Source: Photobacterium salinisoli
GTDB lineage: Bacteria > Pseudomonadota > Gammaproteobacteria > Enterobacterales > Vibrionaceae
DNA: 64,000 nt
Assembly (NCBI RefSeq): GCF_003614885.1
Contig: NZ_QZMS01000011.1
Span: forward strand, 806,001-870,000
Direction of reading: 5' to 3'
Both the position numbers and the translations under genes were made by a program. The notes beneath the pieces were generated by a model. It saw only the letters and a program-made list of their open reading frames with translations, did no database searches and had not been told where the DNA came from. Positions 1 to 8,156 of the stretch are shown piece after piece (positions within the stretch are counted from its first letter, which is position 1; each line of letters opens with the position of its first letter).

Positions 1-412
1 GGGCTTTTTTGTCGAGTACAGGCGTCAGCTCCAGAATATCGGCGATTTCCTGTACTTTGCTGCGGATTTTCGCTGCCGGTGTCTTTATGTTGCGCAGCGG
101 AAAGGCCAGGTTATCGAACACCGTCATGGTGTCGTAAATGACGGGAAACTGGAAAACCTGAGCGATATTGCGTTCCTGCGGTTCCAGCCCGTTCACCGTC
201 TGGCCATTAAACTTTACCGCGCCTTCCGAGGGGGTCAGCAGGCCGGAAATAATATTTAGCATGGTGCTTTTTCCGCAGCCGGACGGGCCAAGTAATGCAA
301 AGGCACCGCCGTCCTCCCAGACGTGGTTCATACGGCGTATGGCGTAATCTGCATCGCTGGCAGGATGTGCCATGTAACTGTGCGCTAATGATTCCAGACG
401 AATTTCTGCCAT
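1..412 (-). CDS. Glycerol-type ABC transporter ATP-binding protein, second ATPase (partial)
   Basis: This is the N-terminal part of an ABC ATPase; the gene runs off the left edge. Visible are a Walker A (GPSGCGKST), a Q-loop region (VFQFPVIYDTMTVFDNL) and the MalK/UgpC-like start MAEIRLESLAHSY. Its ATG overlaps the stop of the upstream ATPase gene by one base (TAATG), so the two are translationally coupled. Paired, divergent ATPases of this kind occur as GlpS and GlpT in rhizobial glycerol ABC transporters. By that comparison this is the GlpT-like partner that energises a membrane permease, with permease and binding-protein genes expected to the left. The substrate is inferred, not shown. Confidence 0.8.
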   Translation of the reverse strand, partial: MAEIRLESLAHSYMAHPASDADYAIRRMNHVWEDGGAFALLGPSGCGKSTMLNIISGLLTPSEGAVKFNGQTVNGLEPQERNIAQVFQFPVIYDTMTVFDNLAFPLRNIKTPAAKIRSKVQEIADILELTPVLDKKA

Positions 413-1503
413 TATTGTTGCTCCCAGCCTGAACGGGCCGCTTGGATCAGTTGCCGCTCCTTTGAAAACACATAAAGCTTATGGGTGGGCACATAAATAT
501 TGATACGGCTGTCAACCGCATATTCATGTACACCGGGAAGATGCAGTACCATAGACAGCTCCCGGTTAGAGACATGAAGAAAGGTTTCACTGCCGCTGAT
601 TTCGGCCAGTTCGACATCGACGGCCAGCTCAAGATCGTCATCGTTGTTCGGCACTATGGTCAGGTGATTCGGCCGGATACCGAAGACGTAGTGATCGGGC
701 GGCAAATCGCGTAAGTCTTCGTTCAGGGCAAAGTGAACGTGTTCGGAAAATGACACGTTGTCTGCGCTGATTTCCCCTTTGATCAGATTAATCGGCGGTT
801 CGCCGAACAGCTCTGCGCAGATCACACTGGCCGGATTGTGATAAACCACAGGTGTCTGTCCCGACTGAATGATCTCCCCTTCATGCATGAGCACCACATT
901 GCCACCCAGTGCGAGGGCTTCATTGGGCTCAGTGGTGGCGTAAACCGCGATGGTATTGCGGGAGGCAAACAGCTCCCTCATTTCCTGCCTTAACTCTTCA
1001 CGTAACTTGTAATCGAGATTGACCAGAGGCTCGTCGAACAAAATGATGTCGGCATCTTTCACCAGCGCACGGGCCATGGCCGTACGCTGTTGCTGACCGC
1101 CTGATAATTCAAGCGGGTAGCGTTTGAGGAAATCTTCAATATGCAGCATCCTGGCGGTTTGCATGACACGCTCATCAATCTGTGCTTTTGGCAGTTTTTC
1201 CAGTTGCAGCGGCGAGGCGATGTTTTCGTAAACCGTGAGATTGGGATAGTTAATGAATTGCTGGTACACCATGGAGATATTTCGTTCACGGACGGGAATG
1301 CCAGTCACATCCCGGCCATTGAAAGAGATGTTTCCGGACGTGGGTTTATCCAAACCCGCAATCAGGCGCATCAGGGAGGTTTTTCCAGCCAGCGTGCGGC
1401 CCAGTAATACATTAAAAGAGCCAGGTTCAAGCACCAGGCTGGCGGCTTTTATCCAATCGAGCCCGTCTACCGTGCGGGTGATCTTATCCAAAATGAGCGA
1501 CAT
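412..1503 (-). CDS. Glycerol-type ABC transporter ATP-binding protein (GlpS-like)
   Basis: A 363-residue ABC ATPase. It shows Walker A (GRTLAGKTS), a Q-loop region (MVYQQFINYPNLTVYENIA), the signature LSGGQQQR, Walker B (IILFDEP) and a C-terminal TOBE-like domain (about residues 240-360). The QQFINYP...YATTEP signature resembles rhizobial GlpS. The start at 1503 is preferred to the longer frame at 1560 because an AGGGAG Shine-Dalgarno lies about 11 bases upstream and homologues begin with MSLxLxxI. It is first in a minus-strand operon with the ATPase at 1-412 and is divergent from a sigma-54 activator. A -24/-12 promoter lies 38-54 bases upstream. Glycerol as substrate is inferred from family resemblance. 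Confidence 0.85.
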   Translation of the reverse strand: MSLILDKITRTVDGLDWIKAASLVLEPGSFNVLLGRTLAGKTSLMRLIAGLDKPTSGNISFNGRDVTGIPVRERNISMVYQQFINYPNLTVYENIASPLQLEKLPKAQIDERVMQTARMLHIEDFLKRYPLELSGGQQQRTAMARALVKDADIILFDEPLVNLDYKLREELRQEMRELFASRNTIAVYATTEPNEALALGGNVVLMHEGEIIQSGQTPVVYHNPASVICAELFGEPPINLIKGEISADNVSFSEHVHFALNEDLRDLPPDHYVFGIRPNHLTIVPNNDDDLELAVDVELAEISGSETFLHVSNRELSMVLHLPGVHEYAVDSRINIYVPTHKLYVFSKERQLIQAARSGWEQQ

Positions 1504-1540
1504 GGCTGTTCTGGCTCCCTGTATGTTACTCACTCTCATT

Positions 1541-1557
1541 AGGCTAAAAATGTGCCA
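1541..1557 (-). promoter_or_regulatory. Sigma-54 (-24/-12) promoter of the ABC transporter operon
   Basis: Read on the minus strand, the sequence is TGGCAC-N5-TAGCC. The invariant GG and GC dinucleotides sit at the exact spacing of the sigma-54 consensus TGGCAC-N5-TTGCA. It points to the transporter genes, and the divergent gene encodes a sigma-54 activator with an intact GAFTGA loop. The expected transcript start is near 1531, leaving a 5' leader of about 28 bases. Confidence 0.75.
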
Positions 1558-1661
1558 CATTTTTTTAACATCTGGTTTTGTTGTTTATCATTATGATTAA
1601 CAGGGTGTTTTGTCTTTTTTGTCTGGCTCTTCATTCGTTATGAACACTTTGGATATGTTGA

Positions 1662-1682
1662 TTGTTAACATTGTGTGAACAA
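1662..1682. promoter_or_regulatory. Dyad, candidate activator (UAS) site
   Basis: This 21-bp imperfect inverted repeat has TTGTT and AACAA outer arms and an ACA/TGT inner match. It lies about 105 bases upstream of the -24 element, a usual place for an enhancer bound by a Fis-type sigma-54 activator. A further GTTAAC follows at 1685-1690 and a weaker AACA...TGTT dyad lies at 1643-1659. Assignment to the neighbouring regulator is inference. Confidence 0.4.
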
Positions 1683-1755
1683 TAGTTAACGTTCAGGAAT
1701 GCGTGCGGGCTGGCCGCGGCCAGATAGCAATGAAAGCGGAAATCAAAGGTCGGAC

Positions 1756-3618
1756 ATGGAAAACAGACTGCAAAGCGATGATCGCCTTGTCTGCGAATCC
1801 TGGCAGCGTTGTCGGGATTACGGATTGGAAAGTCACCAGACACCAGACTTTAAGCTCCCCGATCCTTTGCATTGGCAGCGGAAGCGGCAACTGGCAGAGG
1901 TGATGGTATCCGTCACCCGTGAGAAGGTGTTGCCTGGTTTTCAGAGCATGCTCACCAACAGCAGCAGCTTAGTTATCCTCACGGATCAGGAGGGATATTT
2001 GCTGGAGCGATGGGGTAATCCGTCTTTCATGCAGCAAATGACACCTTCACTATTTGAACCCGGGGCCTGCTGGCAGGAAAAAGCGATAGGGACCAATGCG
2101 ATTGGCACCGCCTTACACACGCAGCAGATTACAGACATCCGCCGTGATGAGCACTTCCTGCTGCAAAACCGTTTTATGAACGCCTCGGCATCGCCCATTG
2201 TTGATCCGCATCGTCAGACAGTGGGGGTGCTTAACATATCCAGCGATGCTTACCTGCCAACGACTCAGGTACACGGCATGGTGAAAGTCATGGCTCAGGC
2301 GATTGAAAATCAGCTGATTCTTGCCGCTTACGGCCAGCATTTCTGGCAGTTTGTCTTCAATACCAGCCCGGATAATCTGGACAGCCAATGGGCCGGACTG
2401 CTGGTGTTTGATTTTCAGGGACAAATTGTCTCGGCCAACCGCCGGGCTGATTTGTTGCTGGGTAAGCCATTGGCTGGCATCACCATAGACATGGTAGCCG
2501 GCATGTCACTGCAGGCACTGATGGCAACGCAGCAGGACACTACACTGACATTCAGCGGATTGACGTCTTTTCCGCTGTTTGCCCGGATAAACGCCCCGGC
2601 TGAACCGTCTGCTACTGTACCGTCTGGGGTAGCTTTTCCCCGTAATGCCACCCAGGAAGCACCACAGTGTGAGTCCTCACTGACGGATCTGGATACGGGC
2701 GATAAGCAGATGGCAAAGGCCGTTCACCAGGCGATGAGTGTACTCAACAGTGACATTCCCTTATTGATACACGGCGAAACCGGCGCAGGGAAAGAGCGTT
2801 TTGTGCGCGCTTTTCATGCTTCCTCGCATCGGGCTGCTTTTGAGATGGTGGCTGTCAATTGTGCTGCCATTCCTTCCGAGCTGGTGGAGTCTGAGCTGTT
2901 TGGCTATGTTAAAGGGGCTTTTACCGGAGCCAATCCTAAAGGCAGTATCGGTTTGATTCGTCGTGCCGATAAAGGCACGCTGTTTCTCGATGAAATCGGT
3001 GATATGCCGCTGCCGACCCAGGCCAGGCTGCTGCGTGTACTGCAGGAAAAGCGGGTAACGCCTTTAGGAAGCAGTGACAGCTATCCGGTGGATTTTCAAC
3101 TGGTCTGTGCCACGCATCAGTCGCTGCGCGATGAGATAAAAGCCAGGCAATTCAGAGAAGATTTATATTACCGCATTAATGGTCTGACCGTAGCTCTGCC
3201 CGCCCTTCGCGACAGGCAGGATATTGCTCAGGTCGTACTGTCAGTACTTGATGAAGTGGCTGAAGGTGGTCGTCGTGCCACTGTCAGTGATGAAGTCATG
3301 CAGTTGTTCAACTCGCACCACTGGCCCGGTAATATTCGTCAGTTGCATAATGTGCTGCGGGTGGCCACTGTGCTGGCGGAGGGCAAAGTGATAGAACCTC
3401 AGCATTTACCAGATGATTTTTTCTGGGATCTTAAAGGCATTACCCGAGATGCAGAAATCCTCGAATCCGATCTGCTGGAAGATGACTGGCAGGTTGCTTT
3501 ACCAAAAGTCTACAAAGCGCTGGGACGCAATGTGAGCAAAACCGCGGAAGCAATGAACGTGAGCCGCAATACGGTTTATAAACGCTTGAAGCAATTGGGC
3601 TTGTGGCATGATGGGTGA
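1756..3618 (+). CDS. Sigma-54-dependent Fis-family transcriptional activator (AcoR-like)
   Basis: A 620-residue enhancer-binding protein. An N-terminal GAF-like sensory half (about residues 40-200) carries the AcoR-family run ending GTNAIGTAL. A central AAA+ domain follows, with Walker A GETGAGKE near residue 339, the sigma-54 contact loop ESELFGY...GAFTGA near 386, Walker B (GTLFLDEIGDM) and the R-finger region. A C-terminal Fis-type helix-turn-helix (KTAEAMNVSRNTVYKRLKQL) ends the protein. The ATG at 1756 has AAAGG just upstream; the frame stays open to 1699 without a better signal. It is divergent from the ABC transporter operon, whose sigma-54 promoter it probably activates in response to an unknown small ligand. 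Confidence 0.88.
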   Translation: MENRLQSDDRLVCESWQRCRDYGLESHQTPDFKLPDPLHWQRKRQLAEVMVSVTREKVLPGFQSMLTNSSSLVILTDQEGYLLERWGNPSFMQQMTPSLFEPGACWQEKAIGTNAIGTALHTQQITDIRRDEHFLLQNRFMNASASPIVDPHRQTVGVLNISSDAYLPTTQVHGMVKVMAQAIENQLILAAYGQHFWQFVFNTSPDNLDSQWAGLLVFDFQGQIVSANRRADLLLGKPLAGITIDMVAGMSLQALMATQQDTTLTFSGLTSFPLFARINAPAEPSATVPSGVAFPRNATQEAPQCESSLTDLDTGDKQMAKAVHQAMSVLNSDIPLLIHGETGAGKERFVRAFHASSHRAAFEMVAVNCAAIPSELVESELFGYVKGAFTGANPKGSIGLIRRADKGTLFLDEIGDMPLPTQARLLRVLQEKRVTPLGSSDSYPVDFQLVCATHQSLRDEIKARQFREDLYYRINGLTVALPALRDRQDIAQVVLSVLDEVAEGGRRATVSDEVMQLFNSHHWPGNIRQLHNVLRVATVLAEGKVIEPQHLPDDFFWDLKGITRDAEILESDLLEDDWQVALPKVYKALGRNVSKTAEAMNVSRNTVYKRLKQLGLWHDG

Positions 3619-3680
3619 TAAGCATCAGGCCTGTTATTGCAGTATGATTGGGCAATCAGTTTTTAATCAGGGTAGATAAC

Positions 3681-4034
3681 ATGTATATCGGCGCGGTATC
3701 CAAGCGGACAGGGTTGTCAGTTAAGGCCATCAGATTGTATGAAGATATGGGCCTGATTCGTATCCCGCTTCGTCAGGGCAATTACAGGGTATATTCAGAG
3801 ACGGACGTTGAGGTACTCCAGCTTATCAAACAAGCCAAGCAATTTGGGGTGACACTGAATCGGCTGAAAGGCGTGATACGTTACCGGAATGGCGACGTGG
3901 ACTGGGAACGCATTCATGATTTTTTGCTTGATGTCAGGCAGCAACTGATGGCGGAGCAAACCTTGCTGGAGCAGAAAATGCAGAGCGTGGAGTTATGTCT
4001 CCGATCTATGGATACCTGTCCGCAAACCGCTTGA
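3681..4034 (+). CDS. MerR family transcriptional regulator
   Basis: A 117-residue MerR-type regulator. The N-terminal winged helix reads MYIGAVSKRTGLSVKAIRLYE...GLI, followed by a coiled-coil dimerisation helix (about residues 75-110). No cysteine cluster typical of metal sensors is visible, so an organic or redox signal is more likely. The start at 3681 has AGGG nine bases upstream; the frame extends to 3648 but the family N-terminus fits 3681. Its last codons overlap the -35 box of an elongated-spacer promoter for the flavodoxin-fold reductase downstream, its likely target. Confidence 0.85.
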   Translation: MYIGAVSKRTGLSVKAIRLYEDMGLIRIPLRQGNYRVYSETDVEVLQLIKQAKQFGVTLNRLKGVIRYRNGDVDWERIHDFLLDVRQQLMAEQTLLEQKMQSVELCLRSMDTCPQTA

Positions 4035-4062
4035 CTCTGCCCTATAGGGGAGGTCTTACACT
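4031..4062 (+). promoter_or_regulatory. MerR-type elongated-spacer promoter with operator dyad
   Basis: A -35 TTGACT (4031-4036) and a -10 TACACT (4057-4062) are separated by 20 bases; reading the -10 as TTACAC gives 19. The spacer holds an imperfect dyad running from GACTCTGCCC through TATA to GGGGAGGTC. Overlong 19-20 bp spacers bearing a central dyad are the hallmark of MerR-activated promoters. The element overlaps the merR stop codon and drives the reductase gene at 4094. Confidence 0.7.
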
Positions 4063-4093
4063 CGTGATTGATCTTGGATAACAAGGAAATATC

Positions 4094-4669
4094 ATGAGCA
4101 AAAAAATTCTGTTACTGAATGCCAACCCGAAAGCGGAAAGCTTTGCTAAGTCGCTTGCTGATGCGTATGACATTGAAGCAAGGGAGCACGCGAGTGTGCG
4201 TCGTCTGAACCTGTCTGAGATGCACTTTAATCCCAGTCTTGACTCGGGTTACGATGCGGTTCAGCCGTTAGAGCCTTGCCTTTCGCATTTCCAGGAATCC
4301 CTGCAATGGGCCGAACATATCGTTATTGTGTCACCGGTATGGTGGGGTGGGTTACCGGCCAAATTCAAAGGCCTGATCGACAGAGCGATTCTGCCCGGTT
4401 TCGCTTTTCAGTTTGAGGAGAATAATCCCTACCCTGTGCAGCTACTGCAAGGCAAAACAGCCCGGATCATTCTGACTATGGATGCCCCTGCCGAAATGCT
4501 GGTTGAACAGGCTGAACCTGTCCTGGCCCAGCTTGACCGTTTCATGCTTCAGTTTTGCGGAGTCAGCCCTGCCGAAACCACTTTGCTGGGTTCGGTGATC
4601 TTGTCGACGGAAACACAGCGGCAGTCATGGCTGGAAGACATCCAAGCAATTGGTCGGCAGGGCAGGTAG
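4094..4669 (+). CDS. NAD(P)H oxidoreductase, flavodoxin-like fold (MdaB/KefF-like)
   Basis: A 191-residue cytosolic flavoprotein of the NAD(P)H:quinone oxidoreductase family. The N-terminal flavin phosphate-binding strand-loop reads ILLLNANPKAESFAKSLAD. The family motif PVWWGGLPAKFKGLIDR lies near residues 79-95. Such enzymes reduce quinones or related electrophiles by two electrons using FMN or FAD. AAGGA lies eight bases before the ATG. The MerR gene upstream and the elongated-spacer promoter between them suggest induction by an electrophile sensed by that regulator. The true substrate cannot be told from sequence. Confidence 0.82.
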   Translation: MSKKILLLNANPKAESFAKSLADAYDIEAREHASVRRLNLSEMHFNPSLDSGYDAVQPLEPCLSHFQESLQWAEHIVIVSPVWWGGLPAKFKGLIDRAILPGFAFQFEENNPYPVQLLQGKTARIILTMDAPAEMLVEQAEPVLAQLDRFMLQFCGVSPAETTLLGSVILSTETQRQSWLEDIQAIGRQGR

Positions 4670-4695
4670 CCATGCCGTGATAGACCAGATTGAAT

Positions 4696-5598
4696 TTACG
4701 CACGGGCCGACATTTTTTCGGTCAGCCATGTGCGGTAAAACTCAACAAAGGTTCTGACTTTCGCCGGAATAAAAGTGCCCGGCGGGAATACGGCGTAAAT
4801 CCCGCCACGGGGCAATTGCCAGTCGGTGAACAAGGGCACTAATTCCGGATCATTTTCGCCAAAATGGGTCGCAATCACCGACAATCCCGCGTTACTTTTG
4901 ATCAGGCTGCGCATGGCACTGGTGTTGTCGACCCGAACATGACTTTGCATCTGAACCTGAACCTGTTCGTCTGCTCGGGTGAATGTCCAGGTTAGCGCGC
5001 TTGGCAGGGGCGAAAACTCAATCCAGCGATGATGTTTCAGTTCAGCTGGCTGCTGCGGTCTGCCCATTTCCTGCAAATACCCGGCTGAGGCCATCACACG
5101 TTGTTCAAACTCGCCCAGTTTCTGCGCCCGAAGGCTGGAATCTTTCAGCCATCCCATCCGAATGGCTAAATCAATGCCATCGCGCACCATATCCGATACC
5201 TTATCACCGCCGCGCAGCTCAATGGTGAGCGTTGGATGTACTTTGGTAAAAGCGGCCACAGCGGGAGCCAGCATCAGCGCCATATGATCCACTGGCGCTG
5301 TGATCCTCAGAGTGCCGGACAGGGCTTGTGCACTGGTGCTGGCCTCGCTGAGTGTTTCGTCCAGTTTCGTCAGTAATGGCTGGCAGGCCAGATAAAGCTG
5401 TTGTCCTGCTTCCGTCAGGGTGACCTGTCGTGTGGTCCGGTTAAACAGCGCAGAACCCAGATGAGCTTCAAGCGCTTTGATATTCAGGCTGATTTTGGTT
5501 TTCGTACAGCCCAGTTTCTCGGCCGCAGCCGTAAATGACCCTGCCTCAACGGTGGCAATAAATAAGGGCAGGGTGTTGAGATCAAGTGCGTGGCTCAT
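4696..5598 (-). CDS. LysR family transcriptional regulator
   Basis: A 300-residue LysR-type regulator. The N-terminal winged helix (LPLFIATVEAGSFTAAAEKLGCTKTKISLNIKALE, in two blocks) is followed by a linker helix and a periplasmic-binding-like effector domain (LRITAPVDHMALMLAPAV...). It is divergent from the reductase at 5710 with about 110 bases between the start codons, the usual arrangement for a LysR protein controlling its neighbour. The effector is unknown. Confidence 0.88.
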   Translation of the reverse strand: MSHALDLNTLPLFIATVEAGSFTAAAEKLGCTKTKISLNIKALEAHLGSALFNRTTRQVTLTEAGQQLYLACQPLLTKLDETLSEASTSAQALSGTLRITAPVDHMALMLAPAVAAFTKVHPTLTIELRGGDKVSDMVRDGIDLAIRMGWLKDSSLRAQKLGEFEQRVMASAGYLQEMGRPQQPAELKHHRWIEFSPLPSALTWTFTRADEQVQVQMQSHVRVDNTSAMRSLIKSNAGLSVIATHFGENDPELVPLFTDWQLPRGGIYAVFPPGTFIPAKVRTFVEFYRTWLTEKMSARA

Positions 5599-5709
5599 AT
5601 TGCTGACTGTTATGAAAGTAATAACAGTGAATTATCCAACGGCGTATTTTTCAAATCAATCTTTCATCGCACAATGTGTCCATCAACGAAAACAATCGAG
5701 GACAACATC

Positions 5710-6351
5710 ATGAAAATTGCAATCATTGGCGCAAGTGGTTTTATTGGTTCAGCTCTGCGTGAAGAAGCACTGAGCCGTGGTCATCAGGTGACCGCACTGG
5801 TCAGCCGTCCGGAGCGCTTGGCGACACAACCCGGCCTGACGATCCAAAAAGCCGATGTGCAGGATACCAAAGCACTGGCAACGCAGCTGGCGGGTTACGA
5901 TGCCATACTGAGTGCATTTTCCGGCCACGCCCAAACGGATGTCGCTGGTTACTTTGCTCAGGGTTTCGACAGCATTCTGGCGGCAGCTCAAGCAGCCGAT
6001 GCCAAGCGTCTGATGGTTGTTGGTGGCGCGGGCTCGCTGGACGTCGCTCCCGGCGTACAACTGATTGATACCCCTGAGTTTCCGGCAGAATACAAAGCCA
6101 CGGCAGAAGGGGCAAGATACGCACTGAATGCCCTGCGTGCCCAGCAAGGCGTGAACTGGACCATGCTGTCTCCGGCGGCCATGATTGCACCGGGCGAACG
6201 GACCGGCCAGTATCAGCTGGGCACAGATCAGTTGCTCACGGACGCGGCAGGTAACAGTCAGATTTCAGTTGAAGACTACGCAAAAGCCATGGTTGATGAG
6301 CTGGAATCTCCGGCCTTCATCAACCGCCGCTTCACCCTGGCTTATGCCTGA
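5710..6351 (+). CDS. NAD(P)-dependent Rossmann-fold reductase (NmrA/YwnB-like)
   Basis: A 213-residue NAD(P)H-binding protein. The N-terminal dinucleotide motif is MKIAIIGASGFIGSALREE, with an SDR-atypical second half (VVGGAGSL, LSPAAMIAPGERTG). Homologues are annotated as NAD(P)-dependent oxidoreductases or epimerase-like proteins without a defined substrate. The ATG at 5710 has GAGGA about eight bases upstream; the longer frame from 5590 runs into the LysR promoter and is unlikely. It is divergent from the LysR gene and followed by a strong terminator. Confidence 0.85.
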   Translation: MKIAIIGASGFIGSALREEALSRGHQVTALVSRPERLATQPGLTIQKADVQDTKALATQLAGYDAILSAFSGHAQTDVAGYFAQGFDSILAAAQAADAKRLMVVGGAGSLDVAPGVQLIDTPEFPAEYKATAEGARYALNALRAQQGVNWTMLSPAAMIAPGERTGQYQLGTDQLLTDAAGNSQISVEDYAKAMVDELESPAFINRRFTLAYA

Positions 6352-6376
6352 TCCCGCCGTCCCTGCCTTCGGATGG

Positions 6377-6402
6377 AAAACGCAGCTTCGGCTGCGTTTT
6401 TT
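6377..6402 (+). terminator. Rho-independent terminator
   Basis: A perfect stem (AAAACGCAGC / GCTGCGTTTT) with a stable TTCG tetraloop is followed by a T run, 26 bases after the reductase stop. Confidence 0.9.
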
Positions 6403-6501
6403 GATCTTGGTCGCTCACGGTTAATGTTTTCCTCCTATATTTCATTTACATGAGAAAAAACTGGCTGGTACTTGCTGCCAATTTTCAGACAAGGAATCGA
6501 C

Positions 6502-7224
6502 ATGCAAAAAGAGCAGGACAGAATTGGTTTTGCGGTGCTGGGAGTGTGTATTTTACTCGGGCTGGCGCTGTTGGGATATCTGCTTGGTCATGCTGCGCTG
6601 AGCTATAAGCAGCTTGACCGAAGTGTGACGGTGAAAGGGTTATCGGAAAGAGAATACCCGGCCGATATTGTGATATGGCCGATTCAGTACAATGTCGCCA
6701 GTAATGATTTAACCGAACTGTATCAGATGTTGGATGGCCAGACATCGCAGATCCGATCTTACCTGCGCGGCAATGGTATCGGCGCCGATGAGATTTCTGT
6801 CTCCACACCCGCGATTACAGATAAGTCCGCTCAGCAGTATGGTAATGACGCGCAGGCGCAGTATCGTTACACCGCGATGCAGACGGTCACTGTGTACTCC
6901 ACTCATATTGATGCGGTACGTAATGTGATGGGATCGCTCTCTGAGTTGGGTAAACAAGGTATTGTTTTTACTGGCGATGCCTATCAGACCCAGACCGAAT
7001 ACATTTTTACCCGTCTGAACGCCATTAAACCTGAGATGATCGAAGAAGCTACCCGAAACGCCCGTGAAGTGGCGCAGAAGTTTGCCTCGGATTCCGACAG
7101 CACACTCGGAAAAATCCGCAAAGCGTCGCAGGGACAGTTTTCAATCAGTGTGCGCGATAAAAATAATCCGCATATTAAAAAAATCAGAGTGGTTTCAACC
7201 GTCGAATATTATTTGTCGGATTAA
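6502..7224 (+). CDS. SIMPL-domain (DUF541) membrane-anchored protein
   Basis: A 240-residue protein with a single N-terminal transmembrane anchor (about residues 8-30). A periplasmic SIMPL/DUF541 domain follows (VTVKGLSEREYPADIVIWPIQ, then the alternating strands and the EATRNAREVAQKFA helix). DUF541 proteins such as E. coli YggE have been linked to oxidative-stress tolerance; the molecular role is undefined. The start at 6502 has AAGGA six bases upstream, ruling out the frame's earlier ATG. It is followed closely by an SDR gene with its own strong ribosome site, possibly co-transcribed. Confidence 0.85.
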   Translation: MQKEQDRIGFAVLGVCILLGLALLGYLLGHAALSYKQLDRSVTVKGLSEREYPADIVIWPIQYNVASNDLTELYQMLDGQTSQIRSYLRGNGIGADEISVSTPAITDKSAQQYGNDAQAQYRYTAMQTVTVYSTHIDAVRNVMGSLSELGKQGIVFTGDAYQTQTEYIFTRLNAIKPEMIEEATRNAREVAQKFASDSDSTLGKIRKASQGQFSISVRDKNNPHIKKIRVVSTVEYYLSD

Positions 7225-7247
7225 GTTATTTGATACAAGGAGGAAAG

Positions 7248-7985
7248 ATGAAAACAGCATTAGTCACCGGCGGTAGTCAGGGAATCGGACTCGAAACGGT
7301 ATTGCGTTTGGTGGCTGCAGATTATCAGGTCATTACCTGTTCCAGACGGGCATCTGTCTGGCAGCGGCAGGTTGCACAGTATCCGCAACTCAGTTCCGTG
7401 GACTACCATACGGTGGATATTGGCGATGACTCGCAGCTGAATCGCTTGTTTGCACATATTCAAGAGACATACGGCAAGCTGGATCTGGCTGTGAATAATG
7501 CGTCGCCTGAACTGGCTTCTCGCGGTCAATTTGCTGAAGTTGCCCCATCAGCACTGCGCGATACATTGAAGCAGGATTTCTGGGCTCAGGCCGTGTGTCT
7601 GCAGCTGGAGCTTCAACTCATGCAATCCGGGGCTGCGATTGTAAACCTCAGCTCTGTGAATGGATTGCGTCCAACCCCCAACGCTGCGATGTACAGTGCT
7701 GCGAAACATGCCATTGAAGGATTAACCCGCTCGGTTGCACTGGAGGCGATTCAGCAGGGAATTCGCATCAATGCTGTTGCGCCCGGTGTCACCTGGACAC
7801 CCCGTTGGGAGGCCCGGGAAACAGCCGCACCCGGCACCCGGACAGAGGTCTCCGCTGTTGTACCAGTCAAACGCTATGCTGAATCTGCTGAGGTGGTTGA
7901 AGCCATCCTGTTTCTTCTGTCCGATAAAGCCAGCTATATCGTGGGGCATACATTGGTCGTGGATGGCGGATTGAGTTTGAGTTGA
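7248..7985 (+). CDS. Short-chain dehydrogenase/reductase (SDR)
   Basis: A 245-residue classical SDR. It shows the cofactor motif TGGSQGIG (residues 7-14), NNAS near 83-86, the catalytic Ser near 136, and Tyr149/Lys153 in YSAAK. The C-terminus LVVDGGLSLS is typical of the family. It reduces or oxidises an alcohol/carbonyl with NAD(P)H; the substrate cannot be read from sequence. A very strong AAGGAGG precedes the ATG at 7248. It lies 23 bases after the SIMPL gene and is likely in its transcript. A long perfect inverted repeat follows. Confidence 0.87.
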   Translation: MKTALVTGGSQGIGLETVLRLVAADYQVITCSRRASVWQRQVAQYPQLSSVDYHTVDIGDDSQLNRLFAHIQETYGKLDLAVNNASPELASRGQFAEVAPSALRDTLKQDFWAQAVCLQLELQLMQSGAAIVNLSSVNGLRPTPNAAMYSAAKHAIEGLTRSVALEAIQQGIRINAVAPGVTWTPRWEARETAAPGTRTEVSAVVPVKRYAESAEVVEAILFLLSDKASYIVGHTLVVDGGLSLS

Positions 7986-8008
7986 AGGGAATCTGATTGT
8001 TGTTATTT

Positions 8009-8052
8009 ATGAATCAGTAATCAGCAAATTTTATTGCTGATTACTGATTCAT
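8009..8052. repeat. Perfect 19-bp inverted repeat between convergent genes
   Basis: Two 19-base arms (8009-8027 and 8034-8052, the left arm beginning ATGAATCAGTAATCAGCAA) enclose a 6-base loop. It lies between the convergent SDR and LysR genes and probably ends both transcripts. Neither side has a convincing uridine tract, so it may instead be an mRNA 3'-end stabiliser or an operator. Confidence 0.7.
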
Positions 8053-8156
8053 TTGGCTATCACTGGAGAACATATCGGGTTGTGATAATTTTTTCTGCAT
8101 ACTGATTGCAGCAAGTCTGGGAACCGCTCAAACCAATAAGTAAAGTCAAAATTTCA

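Noticed and set aside
412-1600. Plus-strand open frames over the ABC ATPase
   Set aside because: They lie antisense to a well-conserved ATPase with all motifs intact and show no domain of their own.
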